From the NCBI RefSeq assembly GCF_034720595.1, contig NZ_JAYESJ010000001.1:1142001-1206000 (forward strand): 64,000 nucleotides of DNA, in the 5' to 3' direction. Shown here piece after piece: positions 1 through 8,713 of the stretch. The stretch's first letter is position 1. Each line of letters begins with the position of its first letter. This DNA is from Rhizobium sp. CC-YZS058 (GTDB taxonomy: Bacteria; Pseudomonadota; Alphaproteobacteria; Rhizobiales; Rhizobiaceae). Both the position numbers and the translations under genes were made by a program. Below the pieces are notes generated by a model. The model was given only the letters and a program-made list of their open reading frames with translations, ran no database searches and was not told the origin of the DNA.

Positions 1-497
1 CCCAGGCTTCATCGGAGCAGCTCGAAAAAATCCTCTCTTACCTGGATATCGGCCGGCAGGAGGGCGCCGAAGTGCTGATCGGCGGCGAGCGCAACATGCT
101 GGAAGGGGAGCTTTCCGGCGGCTACTACGTCAAGCCGACCGTCTTCAAGGGGCACAACCGCATGCGGGTGTTTCAGGAGGAAATCTTCGGCCCGGTCGTG
201 TCCGTCACCACCTTCAAGGATGATGACGAGGCGCTGTCGATCGCCAACGATACGCTCTATGGGCTGGGTGCCGGTGTCTGGAGCCGCGATGCGAACCGCT
301 GCTACCAGTTCGGCCGCAATATCCAGGCCGGCCGCGTCTGGACCAATTGCTACCACGCCTATCCGGCCCATGCCGCTTTCGGCGGGTACAAGCAGTCGGG
401 CATCGGCCGCGAAACGCACAAGATGATGCTTGATCATTACCAGCAGACCAAGAACATGCTGGTCAGCTACAGCCCGAAGGCGCTCGGCTTCTTCTGA
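1..497 (+). CDS. NAD(P)-dependent aldehyde dehydrogenase, C-terminal part (5' end outside window)
   Basis: The frame is open from base 3 and gives about 164 residues of the C-terminal part of an aldehyde dehydrogenase, which oxidises an aldehyde to the acid with NAD(P)+ in the cytoplasm. Visible family motifs are [10 protein letters not shown] (carries the cofactor-binding Glu), [12 protein letters not shown], and [13 protein letters not shown] near the C-terminus. The catalytic Cys and general-base Glu lie upstream of the window. The ending and the DUF779 gene just downstream match the acetaldehyde dehydrogenase (ExaC/AldA-like) group often found with DUF779 in rhizobia. A strong hairpin follows the stop. 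The exact substrate is inferred from context only. Confidence 0.9.
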   Translation, partial: QASSEQLEKILSYLDIGRQEGAEVLIGGERNMLEGELSGGYYVKPTVFKGHNRMRVFQEEIFGPVVSVTTFKDDDEALSIANDTLYGLGAGVWSRDANRCYQFGRNIQAGRVWTNCYHAYPAHAAFGGYKQSGIGRETHKMMLDHYQQTKNMLVSYSPKALGFF

Positions 498-513
498 GCG
501 GCTGTGGAGAGTG

Positions 514-542
514 GGCCCTTCCCGCCCCATGCGGGAGGGGCC
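514..542. terminator. GC-rich hairpin after the aldehyde dehydrogenase
   Basis: A 12-bp stem (514-525 with 531-542, one G-U pair) closes a five-base loop 16 bases after the dehydrogenase stop. There is no T-run, so it may act as a processing or Rho-assisted terminator. It also lies just beyond the end of the opposite-strand small ORF and could serve both. Confidence 0.5.
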
Positions 543-551
543 AAGGCGCTG

Positions 552-644
552 TCAGAGACCGCGCAGCAGACCATAGGCCAGAACGTTCCAGAGAAGGAGC
601 GACATGGCGAGGCACAGCATATAGCATTCGGCGCGATAGGTCAT
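552..644 (-). CDS. Putative 30-residue single-span membrane protein
   Basis: This short ORF begins with ATG at 644 and is preceded by a G-rich Shine-Dalgarno stretch (AGGGGGGAT) at good spacing. The product has a polar start (MTYRAECYM) and then a hydrophobic run (LCLAMSLLLWNVLAYGLL), enough for one membrane helix, ending in RGL. It sits alone in the gap between the aldehyde dehydrogenase and DUF779 genes. I do not recognise a family. Small membrane proteins of this size are often missed, and conservation of the frame in relatives would decide it. Confidence 0.4.
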   Translation of the reverse strand: MTYRAECYMLCLAMSLLLWNVLAYGLLRGL

Positions 645-821
645 GCAGATCCCCCCTGATCCTCCAGAACCGATGGACCTGCATGCGCGATCTTTCCTGC
701 GCGCGCCATCGCTAATTTTAGGGGTCTTTGCATCAAACGGGGGGAATGTGCCCTTTGAGCCAACGGTTTCACGGTCAGCGTGGCCGGATTGCAACGGTTT
801 TATGTCAGGGATTGGGTTGAG

Positions 822-1214
822 ATGACGGAGATGGGTGCAGACGAGCTGGGCGGATTGCCGCGCGTGGTCGCCACGCCGGCGGCTCTTGCCTTCCTCAAGG
901 AGATCCAGGCGGACCATCCGCAGGTCCTGTTCCACCAGTCCGGCGGATGCTGCGACGGCTCGTCCCCCATGTGCTACCCGGCGGATGACTACATTGTCGG
1001 CGATCATGACGTGAAGCTGGGCGAGATCGGCGGCGCGCCGGTCTATATCAGCGCGAGCCAGTTCGAGGTCTGGAAGCATACGCAGCTGATCATCGATGTG
1101 GTGCCCGGCCGCGGCGGCATGTTTTCGCTCGACAATGGCCGGGAGCGGCGGTTCCTTACCCGCTCCCGCCTGTTTTCCGGCGGCGAGGCCTGCGCCCTCC
1201 CGGTCCGCGCTTAA
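822..1214 (+). CDS. DUF779 domain protein, aldehyde dehydrogenase companion
   Basis: A protein of about 130 residues of the DUF779 family, with the characteristic Cys-rich motif SGGCCDGSSPMCYP in the N-terminal third and a C-terminal half containing KHTQLIIDVVPGRGG and FSLDNGRERRF. The biochemical role of the family is not established. It is commonly encoded next to aldehyde dehydrogenases, as here. The ATG at 822 is preferred to the upstream GTG at 780 because the family starts close to this point. The gene overlaps the end of the convergent GT-C gene by four bases. The Cys cluster suggests metal or redox chemistry, which is inference. Confidence 0.85.
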   Translation: MTEMGADELGGLPRVVATPAALAFLKEIQADHPQVLFHQSGGCCDGSSPMCYPADDYIVGDHDVKLGEIGGAPVYISASQFEVWKHTQLIIDVVPGRGGMFSLDNGRERRFLTRSRLFSGGEACALPVRA

Positions 1215-3025
1215 GGGCGGACGACCCGGTAGAGCTGAAGCGGCGCATCGCGCGTGCCAGCAACCGGCTCCAGATAATCGGGCACCTGCCCACGCGCCAG
1301 CGCGGCATAGAGCCCGGCCGGATAGCGCGACGAGAGCATGGCGACCTCGCCATCGCCGGGGCAATAGGCCAGCAGGGTCGCGCCGCTTTCCCTCAGAACG
1401 ATCCGCGCCGCATCCGGCGGCTCCATTCCGGCGCGCAGGCCGGCCAGCAGGCCTTGCTGGTTGCGGTGATATGGCGCGGACAGAGCCCGATGCGGCGTGA
1501 AGCGCAGGATGCTGGCGCCGAGATTGGAGGCACCGGCCACGACGCCTGCGGGCTCGGCGGCCAGGGCTGCCATGGCTTGGCGTGTCGTGCAGGAGGGCGT
1601 CGTCTCGGCCTCCGCTTCGGCTGTGCCGGCAAGCTGCATCACAAGGGCCGTGGCAAGCGCCCAGACGCTTGGGATGGACAGGAGGCAGAGCAGCGCGAAA
1701 CCGAGCTCGGCGGCGGTGCGGCGCGGCGGGCCATGGGCGTGGCGACGCAGGTCGATGATGGCGAGCGAAAGCGGATAGAGCGCAAGCAGGCTGGCAAAGA
1801 CCGTTCCGCGCGCCTGAACCGTGCCGATCAGCAGTGCCGGAAGCACTAGTGCCAGACACACCAGATGCAGTTCGCGCCGGGTGCCGTGCCAAGCGCGCCA
1901 GAGGCAGACCAGCGTTCCGAGCAGCCCGACACCATAGCCGAAGCCGAGGAAGGAGGGCCGTTTTTCAGCGATCGCGACGATCGACTGGGCCTCCTCGACA
2001 TTGGCGAGCCAGAGCGATTTCAGGAGAGGGTCGAGCGAGGCCAGGGGGCTCTGCAGACACTGCGGTGCGATCTGCAGCGCCAGCGCGACGAGGGCTCCGC
2101 CAACGCCCGTTAGTGTCGCCAGCCGCCATCCGGTCGCGCGCGCGCTCGCCGTCAGCGCCGAGAGCGCCAGAAGGCTGCCGCCGGCCGTGGCAAGCGCGAA
2201 AAAGCCGAGCGAGAGACTGTCGCAGGTGACCGCGGAATAGAGGCGGGGCGGCGTCGTGGCGAAAAAGGCGGCGGTGACGGTCAGCGACAGGCTCAGGCCG
2301 AATGCGGTGGCCTCGTCGCGCATCGCGACGCCATGAACGGCCCACCGGCAGGCCACGATGGCGCCCACCATCGCCACCAGCGGCGTCGTTTCCGCGCCGA
2401 CGGCAATCGCCAGCCCCGCCGCAAGCCCACAAATGGCGTGGCCGAGCCGCGGCCGTGCCGTTTCGACCAGTCCCATCACCATCAGCGCCACCAGCAGGAA
2501 CTGCACATTGTGGTGGTCGATATTGCCGGGCCGGAAGCGGATATTGGTGAGGAGCAACAGCGTGCCGAGCACGAGGCCGATGATCATGACAGGGGCACCG
2601 CCGATCGACCGGCAAGCGCGACCGATGGCAAGCAGCACGGGCAGGATCAGCAGCATCGGCCACAGGCCGAGCGCCGCGGCTTCCGCCGCCTCGGGAGACA
2701 GGACGAGGGAGAAGAGGCGGATCAGCGCGCCGATCGGCAGGTCGACGAGGCGCGACCAGTGCATCAGCGTTCCACCCTCGGGACCGAGCCGCGGCTGCAC
2801 CGTATCGAACCAGCTCTGGCCGGAAAGCCAGTCGCGCACCTCGACAAGCCGCATCACGTCGTCGTTGTCGGCGCCGACATAGTCGGGCAGTCCCATCGTG
2901 GCGCGGAGCGCGGCCAGGACCACAATCGCCGTGCCGATCAGGGCAAGCGGCCAGAGACCGCTCAAACCGCGGAAGAGGGCGGGCCGCAGGGGCGCGGCGG
3001 CGAGATCGGGCTCATAGGTCGTCAT
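1211..3025 (-). CDS. Multi-span GT-C-like membrane glycosyltransferase (STT3/PglB-related)
   Basis: A 604-residue integral membrane protein with roughly a dozen hydrophobic helices and a soluble C-terminal domain of about 150 residues. An acidic motif, D53-N-D-D56, sits in the first loop after the first helix, with HWSRLVD near residues 89-95 and NIDHHN near 168-173. These resemble the acidic first-loop motif and the His-His loop of STT3/PglB-type GT-C transferases, which use polyprenyl-linked sugar donors on the periplasmic side. It is divergent from the GT2/GtrA pair, which could supply such a donor. Class assignment is by motif and topology; acceptor and sugar are unknown, and no WWDYG motif is evident. 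Confidence 0.65.
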   Translation of the reverse strand: MTTYEPDLAAAPLRPALFRGLSGLWPLALIGTAIVVLAALRATMGLPDYVGADNDDVMRLVEVRDWLSGQSWFDTVQPRLGPEGGTLMHWSRLVDLPIGALIRLFSLVLSPEAAEAAALGLWPMLLILPVLLAIGRACRSIGGAPVMIIGLVLGTLLLLTNIRFRPGNIDHHNVQFLLVALMVMGLVETARPRLGHAICGLAAGLAIAVGAETTPLVAMVGAIVACRWAVHGVAMRDEATAFGLSLSLTVTAAFFATTPPRLYSAVTCDSLSLGFFALATAGGSLLALSALTASARATGWRLATLTGVGGALVALALQIAPQCLQSPLASLDPLLKSLWLANVEEAQSIVAIAEKRPSFLGFGYGVGLLGTLVCLWRAWHGTRRELHLVCLALVLPALLIGTVQARGTVFASLLALYPLSLAIIDLRRHAHGPPRRTAAELGFALLCLLSIPSVWALATALVMQLAGTAEAEAETTPSCTTRQAMAALAAEPAGVVAGASNLGASILRFTPHRALSAPYHRNQQGLLAGLRAGMEPPDAARIVLRESGATLLAYCPGDGEVAMLSSRYPAGLYAALARGQVPDYLEPVAGTRDAPLQLYRVVRP

Positions 3026-3213
3026 CGGTCGTCGCCTCGTCCTTCGGAAATACTCAACGCTCCGTCAGCGGCCGAAACATTAGGGCCGGATGGTGAAGAA
3101 ACGGTTCGTGCTTGGAGGACGGGCCATCGGTCCGGTGCGCCCTTCAACCGGACCTTAACGCTTGGTCGGCCATTCTCGGTGATACGGCCCCTTTCGGGCC
3201 ATGGATCCTGCCG

Positions 3214-4224
3214 ATGAGCGACAGCCTGCCCTCCGATCTCGAGATCGCCGTCCTGCTTCCCTGCTACAATGAATCGGCGACCATCATGCCGGTCGTGCTG
3301 GGCTTTCGGGCGGCGCTGCCGCAGGCGCGCATCTATGTCTACGACAACAATTCCACCGACGAGACGGCGCTGAAGGCTGCGCTCGCCGGCGCCACCGTGG
3401 TCAAGGAGACCCGGCAGGGCAAGGGCAATGTGGTCCGCCGCATGTTCTCCGACATCGAGGCCGATATCTATGTGATGGCGGATGGCGACGGCACCTACCG
3501 TCCGGAGGACGCGCCGGAGCTGATCCGCACGCTCCTGACCGAGCGCGCCGACATGGTGGTCGGCACGCGCCGGGGCGTCACGGCCGATGCGGGCCGCCAG
3601 GGTCATGCCTTCGGCAACCGCTTGTTCAACAGGCTCTACACGGCGCTGTTCGGCAGCGATTTCACCGATATCTTTTCCGGCTACCGCGCCTTTTCCCGCC
3701 GTTTCGCCAAGAGCTTCCCGGCCGTTTCGCCCGGGTTCGAAACGGAAACGGAAATGTCGGTCCATGCCATGCGGCTGCGCCTGACCGTCGCCGAGCTGGC
3801 GCTCGATTACGGTCGACGCCCGGAAGGCTCGCATTCCAAGCTGTCCACCGTGCGCGATGGCGCCCGCATCCTGCGCATGTTCGCCGTTCTGTTGAAGGAA
3901 ACCCGGCCCTTTGCCTTTTTCGGCACACTGAGCGGGCTGTTCATGCTGGCGAGCCTTACCTTCATGATCCCGGTCCTCATCGAGTTCTTCGAGACCGGAC
4001 TGGTGCCGCGCCTGCCGACCTGGGTGTTGTCCGTGGCGCTGACCATGATCGCCTTCATGCTCTTCACCGCCGGGCTCATTCTCGATTCGCTGGCGCGCGC
4101 CCGGGCGGAGCAGCTGCGCATGCATTATCTGGCGCTGCCCTGCCTGCATGCCCGCGCGCCCACCCGCCGCGTGACCGCGCTGTCTGCTGCGCCGGAACCG
4201 GTTCCCAGTGCCGACGCGGCATGA
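3214..4224 (+). CDS. Family 2 glycosyltransferase (polyprenyl-phosphate sugar transferase type)
   Basis: A 336-residue protein. An N-terminal GT-A domain begins with EIAVLLPCYNESATI and carries the nucleotide-sugar and metal motif MADGDGTYRPEDA near residue 90, then DIFSGYRAFSRRF and FETETEMSVHA, typical of DPM1/GtrB-like enzymes. Two C-terminal hydrophobic helices (about 230-300) anchor it in the inner membrane. It probably moves a sugar from a nucleotide donor to undecaprenyl phosphate. The ATG at 3214 fits the conserved N-terminus; an upstream in-frame ATG at 3112 would add a non-conserved stretch. Its stop overlaps the GtrA start (ATGA), so the two are translationally coupled. Confidence 0.9.
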   Translation: MSDSLPSDLEIAVLLPCYNESATIMPVVLGFRAALPQARIYVYDNNSTDETALKAALAGATVVKETRQGKGNVVRRMFSDIEADIYVMADGDGTYRPEDAPELIRTLLTERADMVVGTRRGVTADAGRQGHAFGNRLFNRLYTALFGSDFTDIFSGYRAFSRRFAKSFPAVSPGFETETEMSVHAMRLRLTVAELALDYGRRPEGSHSKLSTVRDGARILRMFAVLLKETRPFAFFGTLSGLFMLASLTFMIPVLIEFFETGLVPRLPTWVLSVALTMIAFMLFTAGLILDSLARARAEQLRMHYLALPCLHARAPTRRVTALSAAPEPVPSADAA

Positions 4225-4592
4225 AACGCTTCATCCGCTTCCTGCTGGTCGGGGCCGTCGGCTTCCTGGTGGATGCCGGCGTGCTGCTTGGCTTGCTGGC
4301 GCTCAGCCTCGGGCCGCTGCCGGCGCGCATGGTGGCGATCGCTTTGGCACTGACGGTGACCTGGCTCATGAACCGCAGCATGACATTTTCGCCGAGCGGA
4401 CGCTCGCTGGTGGCCGAGGGTGGGCGCTATGGCGGGGTTGGACTGGCAACGAGTCTCGTCAATTTCGCCGTCTATTCGCTGCTGATCCTGGCCCTGCCCT
4501 GGCTGCCGCCGATCCTGGCGCTCGCCGCCGGATCCGCAACCGCGACGCTCCTGTCCTATTTCGGCTATTCCAAGCTGGTCTTCGGGCGCTAG
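4221..4592 (+). CDS. GtrA family membrane protein (putative lipid-linked sugar flippase)
   Basis: A 123-residue protein with four hydrophobic helices and the GtrA-family features FLLVGAVGFLVDAGVL at the start, WLMNRSMTF in the middle and YFGYSKLVF at the end. GtrA proteins are thought to flip polyprenyl-phosphate sugars across the inner membrane, working with a GtrB-like GT2. Here the GT2 lies immediately upstream with a four-base overlap, and a GT-C enzyme that could use the flipped donor is encoded divergently. Family assignment is secure; the sugar is unknown. Confidence 0.9.
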   Translation: MKRFIRFLLVGAVGFLVDAGVLLGLLALSLGPLPARMVAIALALTVTWLMNRSMTFSPSGRSLVAEGGRYGGVGLATSLVNFAVYSLLILALPWLPPILALAAGSATATLLSYFGYSKLVFGR

Positions 4593-4661
4593 ACCGCCTC
4601 GACGGCACGAGATCCGGCCAGCGTTGCAAAGCGTGCGGGGAGGGGATGCGGTGGCGCGGTC

Positions 4662-5594
4662 CTAGTCGAAGAGGCTGGACACGGATTCTTCGAGGCTCGT
4701 GCGATTGATCGCTTCGCCGATGAGGCTGGCGGTCGAGATCACGCGGATATTGTGGGCGGACTGGACAGCGGTGGTCGGCTGGATCGAGTCCGTGATCACC
4801 AGTTCCTTGAGCTTGGACGAGGTGACCCGGGCCACGGCGCCGCCGGACAGCACGCCATGCGTGATATAGGCGGTGACGCTGGTCGCGCCGTTCTTCAGCA
4901 GAGCTTCCGCGGCATTGCAGAGCGTGCCGCCGGAATCGACGATGTCGTCGATCAGGAGACAGTCCTTGCCGGTCACGTCGCCGATGACGTTCATGACCTC
5001 GGACTCGCCGGCGCGCTCGCGGCGCTTGTCGACGATGGCGAGCTGGCAATCGAGGCGCTTGGCAAGCGCACGGGCGCGTACGACGCCGCCCACATCGGGC
5101 GAGACGACCATCACATTGCTCAGCGCATAGTGATCCTTGATGTCACGCGTCAGGATCGGCACCGAATAGAGATTGTCGGTCGGAATATCGAAGAAGCCCT
5201 GGATCTGGCCGGCATGCAGATCGAGCGTCAGCACGCGGTCTGCGCCGGCCTCGGTGATCAGGTTGGCAACCAGCTTGGCCGAAATCGGCGTGCGCGGCCC
5301 CGGTTTGCGGTCCTGGCGGGCATAGCCGAAATAGGGGATGACCGCGGTGATCCGCCGGGCCGAGGACCGACGCATGGCATCGATCATGATCAGCAGTTCC
5401 ATCAGGTGGTCATTGGTCGGAAACGAGGTGGACTGGACGACGAAGACGTCTTCGCCACGCACATTTTCCTGGATCTCGACGAAAATTTCCTGGTCGGCAA
5501 ACCGCCGGACCGTGGCGCGCCCGAGCGGGAGTTTGAGATAGGTGCAGATCGCTTCGGCCAGAAGCCGGTTCGAATTGCCTGCGAAAACCTTCAT
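4662..5594 (-). CDS. prs: Ribose-phosphate pyrophosphokinase
   Basis: A 310-residue PRPP synthetase, making 5-phosphoribosyl diphosphate from ribose 5-phosphate and ATP for nucleotide, histidine, tryptophan and NAD synthesis in the cytoplasm. The N-terminus [14 protein letters not shown] is typical. Visible motifs are [10 protein letters not shown], the signature [14 protein letters not shown] and the PRPP loop [20 protein letters not shown]. The ATG at 5594 is chosen because the 15 upstream in-frame codons are not conserved in the family. It converges with gtrA across a 69-base gap and has its own promoter region upstream. Confidence 0.97.
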   Translation of the reverse strand: MKVFAGNSNRLLAEAICTYLKLPLGRATVRRFADQEIFVEIQENVRGEDVFVVQSTSFPTNDHLMELLIMIDAMRRSSARRITAVIPYFGYARQDRKPGPRTPISAKLVANLITEAGADRVLTLDLHAGQIQGFFDIPTDNLYSVPILTRDIKDHYALSNVMVVSPDVGGVVRARALAKRLDCQLAIVDKRRERAGESEVMNVIGDVTGKDCLLIDDIVDSGGTLCNAAEALLKNGATSVTAYITHGVLSGGAVARVTSSKLKELVITDSIQPTTAVQSAHNIRVISTASLIGEAINRTSLEESVSSLFD

Positions 5595-5819
5595 CGATGG
5601 TCCGCCTGTCCCCGCCCGGAAGGGCGCTTGAGAGCGCATGCCCGTCCGGCTAGATTCCGTCTGCCTTCTGCCCGCCCGCTCGTGCCGGCTGGCCTTTGCG
5701 GCTTCATAACGCCACTGACCTCGAATGCAAGCGCTATGCCGCCCATGGCATGGCTTTATCCGAAAAAGATTGCGGCCCGCCTGCCGGGATGGGCCGGTGG
5801 CGGCGCTGATGCACGCCCA

Positions 5820-6797
5820 TCAACCGGCCTTGCCGTCACGCCAGTCGAGATAGGCGGCGATGCTCTTGCGACCGATGTCGCGCATCGTTTCGGCCGGCAC
5901 GCCCGACCAGACATCCTTGCCCGGCGCCTCGACACTGTCCTGCCCCTGGATTCGATGCAACCGGTTGCCGGCGCCGTCGAGCACATCCCAGACATAGACG
6001 ATCACCGTCTTGCGGCCGTCCTTGAAGGCGGAGAAATAGCCCTTCAGCATGTGGCGACTGACCGGGTCGGCGGCGGTCTTGATCGTCAGGCCGCTGGCGC
6101 GGGCGTCCGCTCCCAGTTCCTCCGACAGCGGTTTCACCGCCGCGACGGGCGCGCCGATGATCGGCAGGAAGCGGATCGTATTGGCGGGTGCGGCGCTGGC
6201 CTCCGGGGTTCGCGCGGCCGTTTGCGTCGACGCGTCGCTGGCGGCCGTCGCCTCTTCGCTTTCCTGCGCGCGGGCAGGGGCCGCTGACTCCTCGTCCGCA
6301 AGCTTCGGCATGCGTCGCGTTTCCAGCCGCGCCTCACTGGTCCTGACAGGATCCTGATGGGCGGGAAAGGCGCTCATCGTTTCGCGCGTGTGGTCGGCGG
6401 CTCCAAGCGACGGGGCGGGACCGCGCGCCAATTGGCTCGCCTGCGCATCCAGCGATCCGGCGGGGTCGCGATAGGGCGTGGAGGCCGTGGCATAGGCAAC
6501 GGCGCCCGTCGTGTCCGCTGCGCCGGCATCGGCGAAGCCGGTATCTCGGGCCGGTGCCGCGTCGGAACGGTATGGCGCGCTTGACTGCAGGGGCGCTCGG
6601 GCAATATCGCCGGAGGGCGCGGCGCTGACGACCGGCTGCTGGCTCGCCATGCGGGTGAGATCGGTGTCGGTGAGCGGCGAGGACTGGCTCATTCCCTCGC
6701 CGACATCGGCTGGCGGGGTGAGGGCATCCAGACTGTTGCAGCCGGTGAGCGCTGTCGCCAGGCCAAGGCCCGCGGTGAGCGTGATCAGGGTGCGCAT
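5820..6797 (-). CDS. Hypothetical lipoprotein with Ala/Thr/Pro-rich middle
   Basis: A 325-residue protein with a signal peptide and lipobox LTGC, so lipidation at Cys20 is expected. Residues 20-210 are low in predicted structure and rich in Ala, Ser, Thr and Glu. A compact C-terminal domain (about 215-325) starts near RFLPIIGAP and includes KTVIVYVWDVLDGAGNRLHRI and a final segment ISAYLDWRDG-like (SIAAYLDWRDGKAG). It looks like an outer-membrane or periplasmic lipoprotein of the kind common in Rhizobiaceae; function unknown. It lies alone between prs and a coiled-coil protein gene on the same strand. Confidence 0.75.
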   Translation of the reverse strand: MRTLITLTAGLGLATALTGCNSLDALTPPADVGEGMSQSSPLTDTDLTRMASQQPVVSAAPSGDIARAPLQSSAPYRSDAAPARDTGFADAGAADTTGAVAYATASTPYRDPAGSLDAQASQLARGPAPSLGAADHTRETMSAFPAHQDPVRTSEARLETRRMPKLADEESAAPARAQESEEATAASDASTQTAARTPEASAAPANTIRFLPIIGAPVAAVKPLSEELGADARASGLTIKTAADPVSRHMLKGYFSAFKDGRKTVIVYVWDVLDGAGNRLHRIQGQDSVEAPGKDVWSGVPAETMRDIGRKSIAAYLDWRDGKAG

Positions 6798-6907
6798 CGT
6801 GCCGGAATCCCTCCATGGACGGGGCGGCCGAACCGGTCGACCGCCGGACCAGAGGGCGACGATACGCAGAGAGTCTTACCTGGCAGTGAATCGTTTATGG
6901 CGAGAGA

Positions 6908-7474
6908 TCAGGGGTGCTGCGAGGCCTGATTGTGCCGAACGGCGTCAAGCAGCACGTCGAGCTTGCGGTCGAGCGCGTCGATCCGCGCGGCCTGTTCGGC
7001 CACCAGTTGCCGGTTCTCCGCGCGGATCGCCTCGAAAGGCGCGGACAGGCCCGAGCCCATGGCAAAGCCGCCATCGAACCGGTCGGCGGCAAAGGACATG
7101 ACGCCGAGAATAACCCCGACGACGGCCGCCGAAAAACCGCCCATCGTGGTGATCATCGTCCAGGTCGTCGGCATGTGTTTGAGTTCGACCTGGATGGCCG
7201 AGACGTCTCCCTGCATTTTAGTCAGGGCGTGATTGATGGCAGCGGTATGCTCGGCAAAGGACGTGCGCATGCTGCTCATCGACGCCTCGATGCGCGCTTC
7301 CGTGGCGCTCAGCTTGGCGTCTATCGCCGCGCTTTTCGCCTCGATTTCATCCCTGGTCGGCATGCCGGGATCCTGTCCTGTGCGAAGGCTGTCGGGTGCA
7401 TGGCCACCGCTCGGCCGGTCGCCGTCGCTCAGCGCGGCGGGGAACCTGTTTTCCGGATCGAAAATCTTGGACAT
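6908..7474 (-). CDS. Hypothetical coiled-coil protein with one membrane segment
   Basis: A protein of about 188 residues. The first 45 are polar; residues 45-105 form a probable coiled coil (DEIEAKSAAIDAKLSATEARIEASM and following); one hydrophobic helix (MGGFSAAVVGVILGVMSFAA) follows; and the C-terminal part is a second amphipathic segment ending in HNQASQHP. This organisation resembles small tail-type or trimeric membrane coiled-coil proteins. The start at 7474 (MSKIFDPENRF) is preferred to an upstream ATG nine codons earlier. No family recognised, function unknown. Confidence 0.65.
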   Translation of the reverse strand: MSKIFDPENRFPAALSDGDRPSGGHAPDSLRTGQDPGMPTRDEIEAKSAAIDAKLSATEARIEASMSSMRTSFAEHTAAINHALTKMQGDVSAIQVELKHMPTTWTMITTMGGFSAAVVGVILGVMSFAADRFDGGFAMGSGLSAPFEAIRAENRQLVAEQAARIDALDRKLDVLLDAVRHNQASQHP

Positions 7475-7560
7475 GGAAGAACGGAACCGCCGGAAGGTCA
7501 AGAGGACGACGCCCTGACCTTAGCGGGTCTCAATGCATTCGTGAAGTCTAATATGAAGAT

Positions 7561-8712
7561 CTAGATCTCGATGAAGTCCAGCCCGTAGCGGGAGAGGGGG
7601 CGAGGCGCGCTCTCGGTGGTCAGATAGGTCTGGCCGAGGGACATGGCCGTGCCCGTGTCGCTGTCCATGATGATCATGTGCACGAACAGCGACATGTCGG
7701 GCAGGATCTCCTGAGGATTGCCGAGGTGGAACATCTGCTGCTCCATCCAGGAGGGCGAGAAGCGGGCGCCGAGCGAGTAGCCGCAGGCATTCAGCCGGTG
7801 GCGGGCAAGACCGCGATCATCCATGATCCGCGCATGGACATCGAAGACGGTGCCGAAGGTATTTCCGGGCCGCAGCACCTTCTCGACCGCCTGGATCGTT
7901 TCCCTGCAGGCCGAATAAAGTTCGCGGTGGCGGTTGGTCGGCGGGCCGATCACGACGGTGCGCATCATGGCGGCATGGTAATGGGCGCTGACGCCAGCCC
8001 ATTCCAGCGTCAGCTGATCCTCGGCATCGAGGCTGCGCCGGCCGGCCTTGTAACGGCAAAGAAGCGCATCGGCGCCGGAGCCGATGATGAACTCATTGGC
8101 CGGATAATCGCCACCACCGGCGAAGATCGCGCCCTGCATAGCGGCGAGAATGGCGGCCTCGCCGGCGCCGGGTCCGATCAGCGGGATGGCGGCGTCCAGC
8201 GCGTCGTCGGCAAGGGCGGCCGCGCGCTCGACATGGGCGATCTCCGCCGGGCTCTTGATCAGCCGCAGCCGGCCGACGAGCATGGATGCGTCGACGAGCT
8301 TGCCGAAGCTCGACAGCTGGCTGTCGAGCAGTCGCGCCGTGCGCCCGGTCATGCCATGGGTGTCATATTCGACGCCAATGCGGCAGCCGAGAAGATCCAT
8401 CTCGCTGAGCAGGGTCTTCAGATCCATGGTCGGATCGGCATTGACCCGATCCACCCAGATCTCGATCCGCTCGATATTGGAGGTGTGGCGGGCCTGCCGG
8501 AGATCGGCCGAGCGGGTCAGCAACACCATCGAGCCGTCTGCTTTCACGACGAGGGTCTGGAAGAAGCAGTAGCCGAAGGTGTCGTATCCCGTCAGCCAGT
8601 ACATGCTTTCCTGCGCGAACAGCAGCAGCGCGTCGAGCTTCTCCTCCTTCATCGCGGCCGTCAGGCGCGCAAGGCGGTCGGCGAATTCGTCGTCCGAGAA
8701 ATGCAGCGCCAT
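7561..8712 (-). CDS. M24-fold (aminopeptidase P / creatinase-like) hydrolase
   Basis: A 383-residue protein with the two-domain architecture of the M24 family: an N-terminal creatinase-type domain (1-150, with ESMYWLTGYDTFGYCFFQTLVV) and a C-terminal pita-bread domain beginning near KSPAEIAHVERAAALADDAL. The canonical two-metal ligands (Asp, Asp, His, Glu, Glu) are not seen at their expected positions: the usual Asp-containing motif reads LEWAGVSAHYHAAMMRTV. The protein is closer to creatinase or ectoine-hydrolase-like members than to metallo-aminopeptidases. It is the last gene of the lgt operon, starting one base after the pgeF stop. Substrate unknown. Confidence 0.85.
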   Translation of the reverse strand: MALHFSDDEFADRLARLTAAMKEEKLDALLLFAQESMYWLTGYDTFGYCFFQTLVVKADGSMVLLTRSADLRQARHTSNIERIEIWVDRVNADPTMDLKTLLSEMDLLGCRIGVEYDTHGMTGRTARLLDSQLSSFGKLVDASMLVGRLRLIKSPAEIAHVERAAALADDALDAAIPLIGPGAGEAAILAAMQGAIFAGGGDYPANEFIIGSGADALLCRYKAGRRSLDAEDQLTLEWAGVSAHYHAAMMRTVVIGPPTNRHRELYSACRETIQAVEKVLRPGNTFGTVFDVHARIMDDRGLARHRLNACGYSLGARFSPSWMEQQMFHLGNPQEILPDMSLFVHMIIMDSDTGTAMSLGQTYLTTESAPRPLSRYGLDFIEI

Positions 8713-8713
8713 G

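Noticed and set aside
4752..6287. A 511-codon plus-strand frame over prs and the lipoprotein gene.
   Set aside because: It crosses two independent genes on the opposite strand, one of them the clearly conserved prs.
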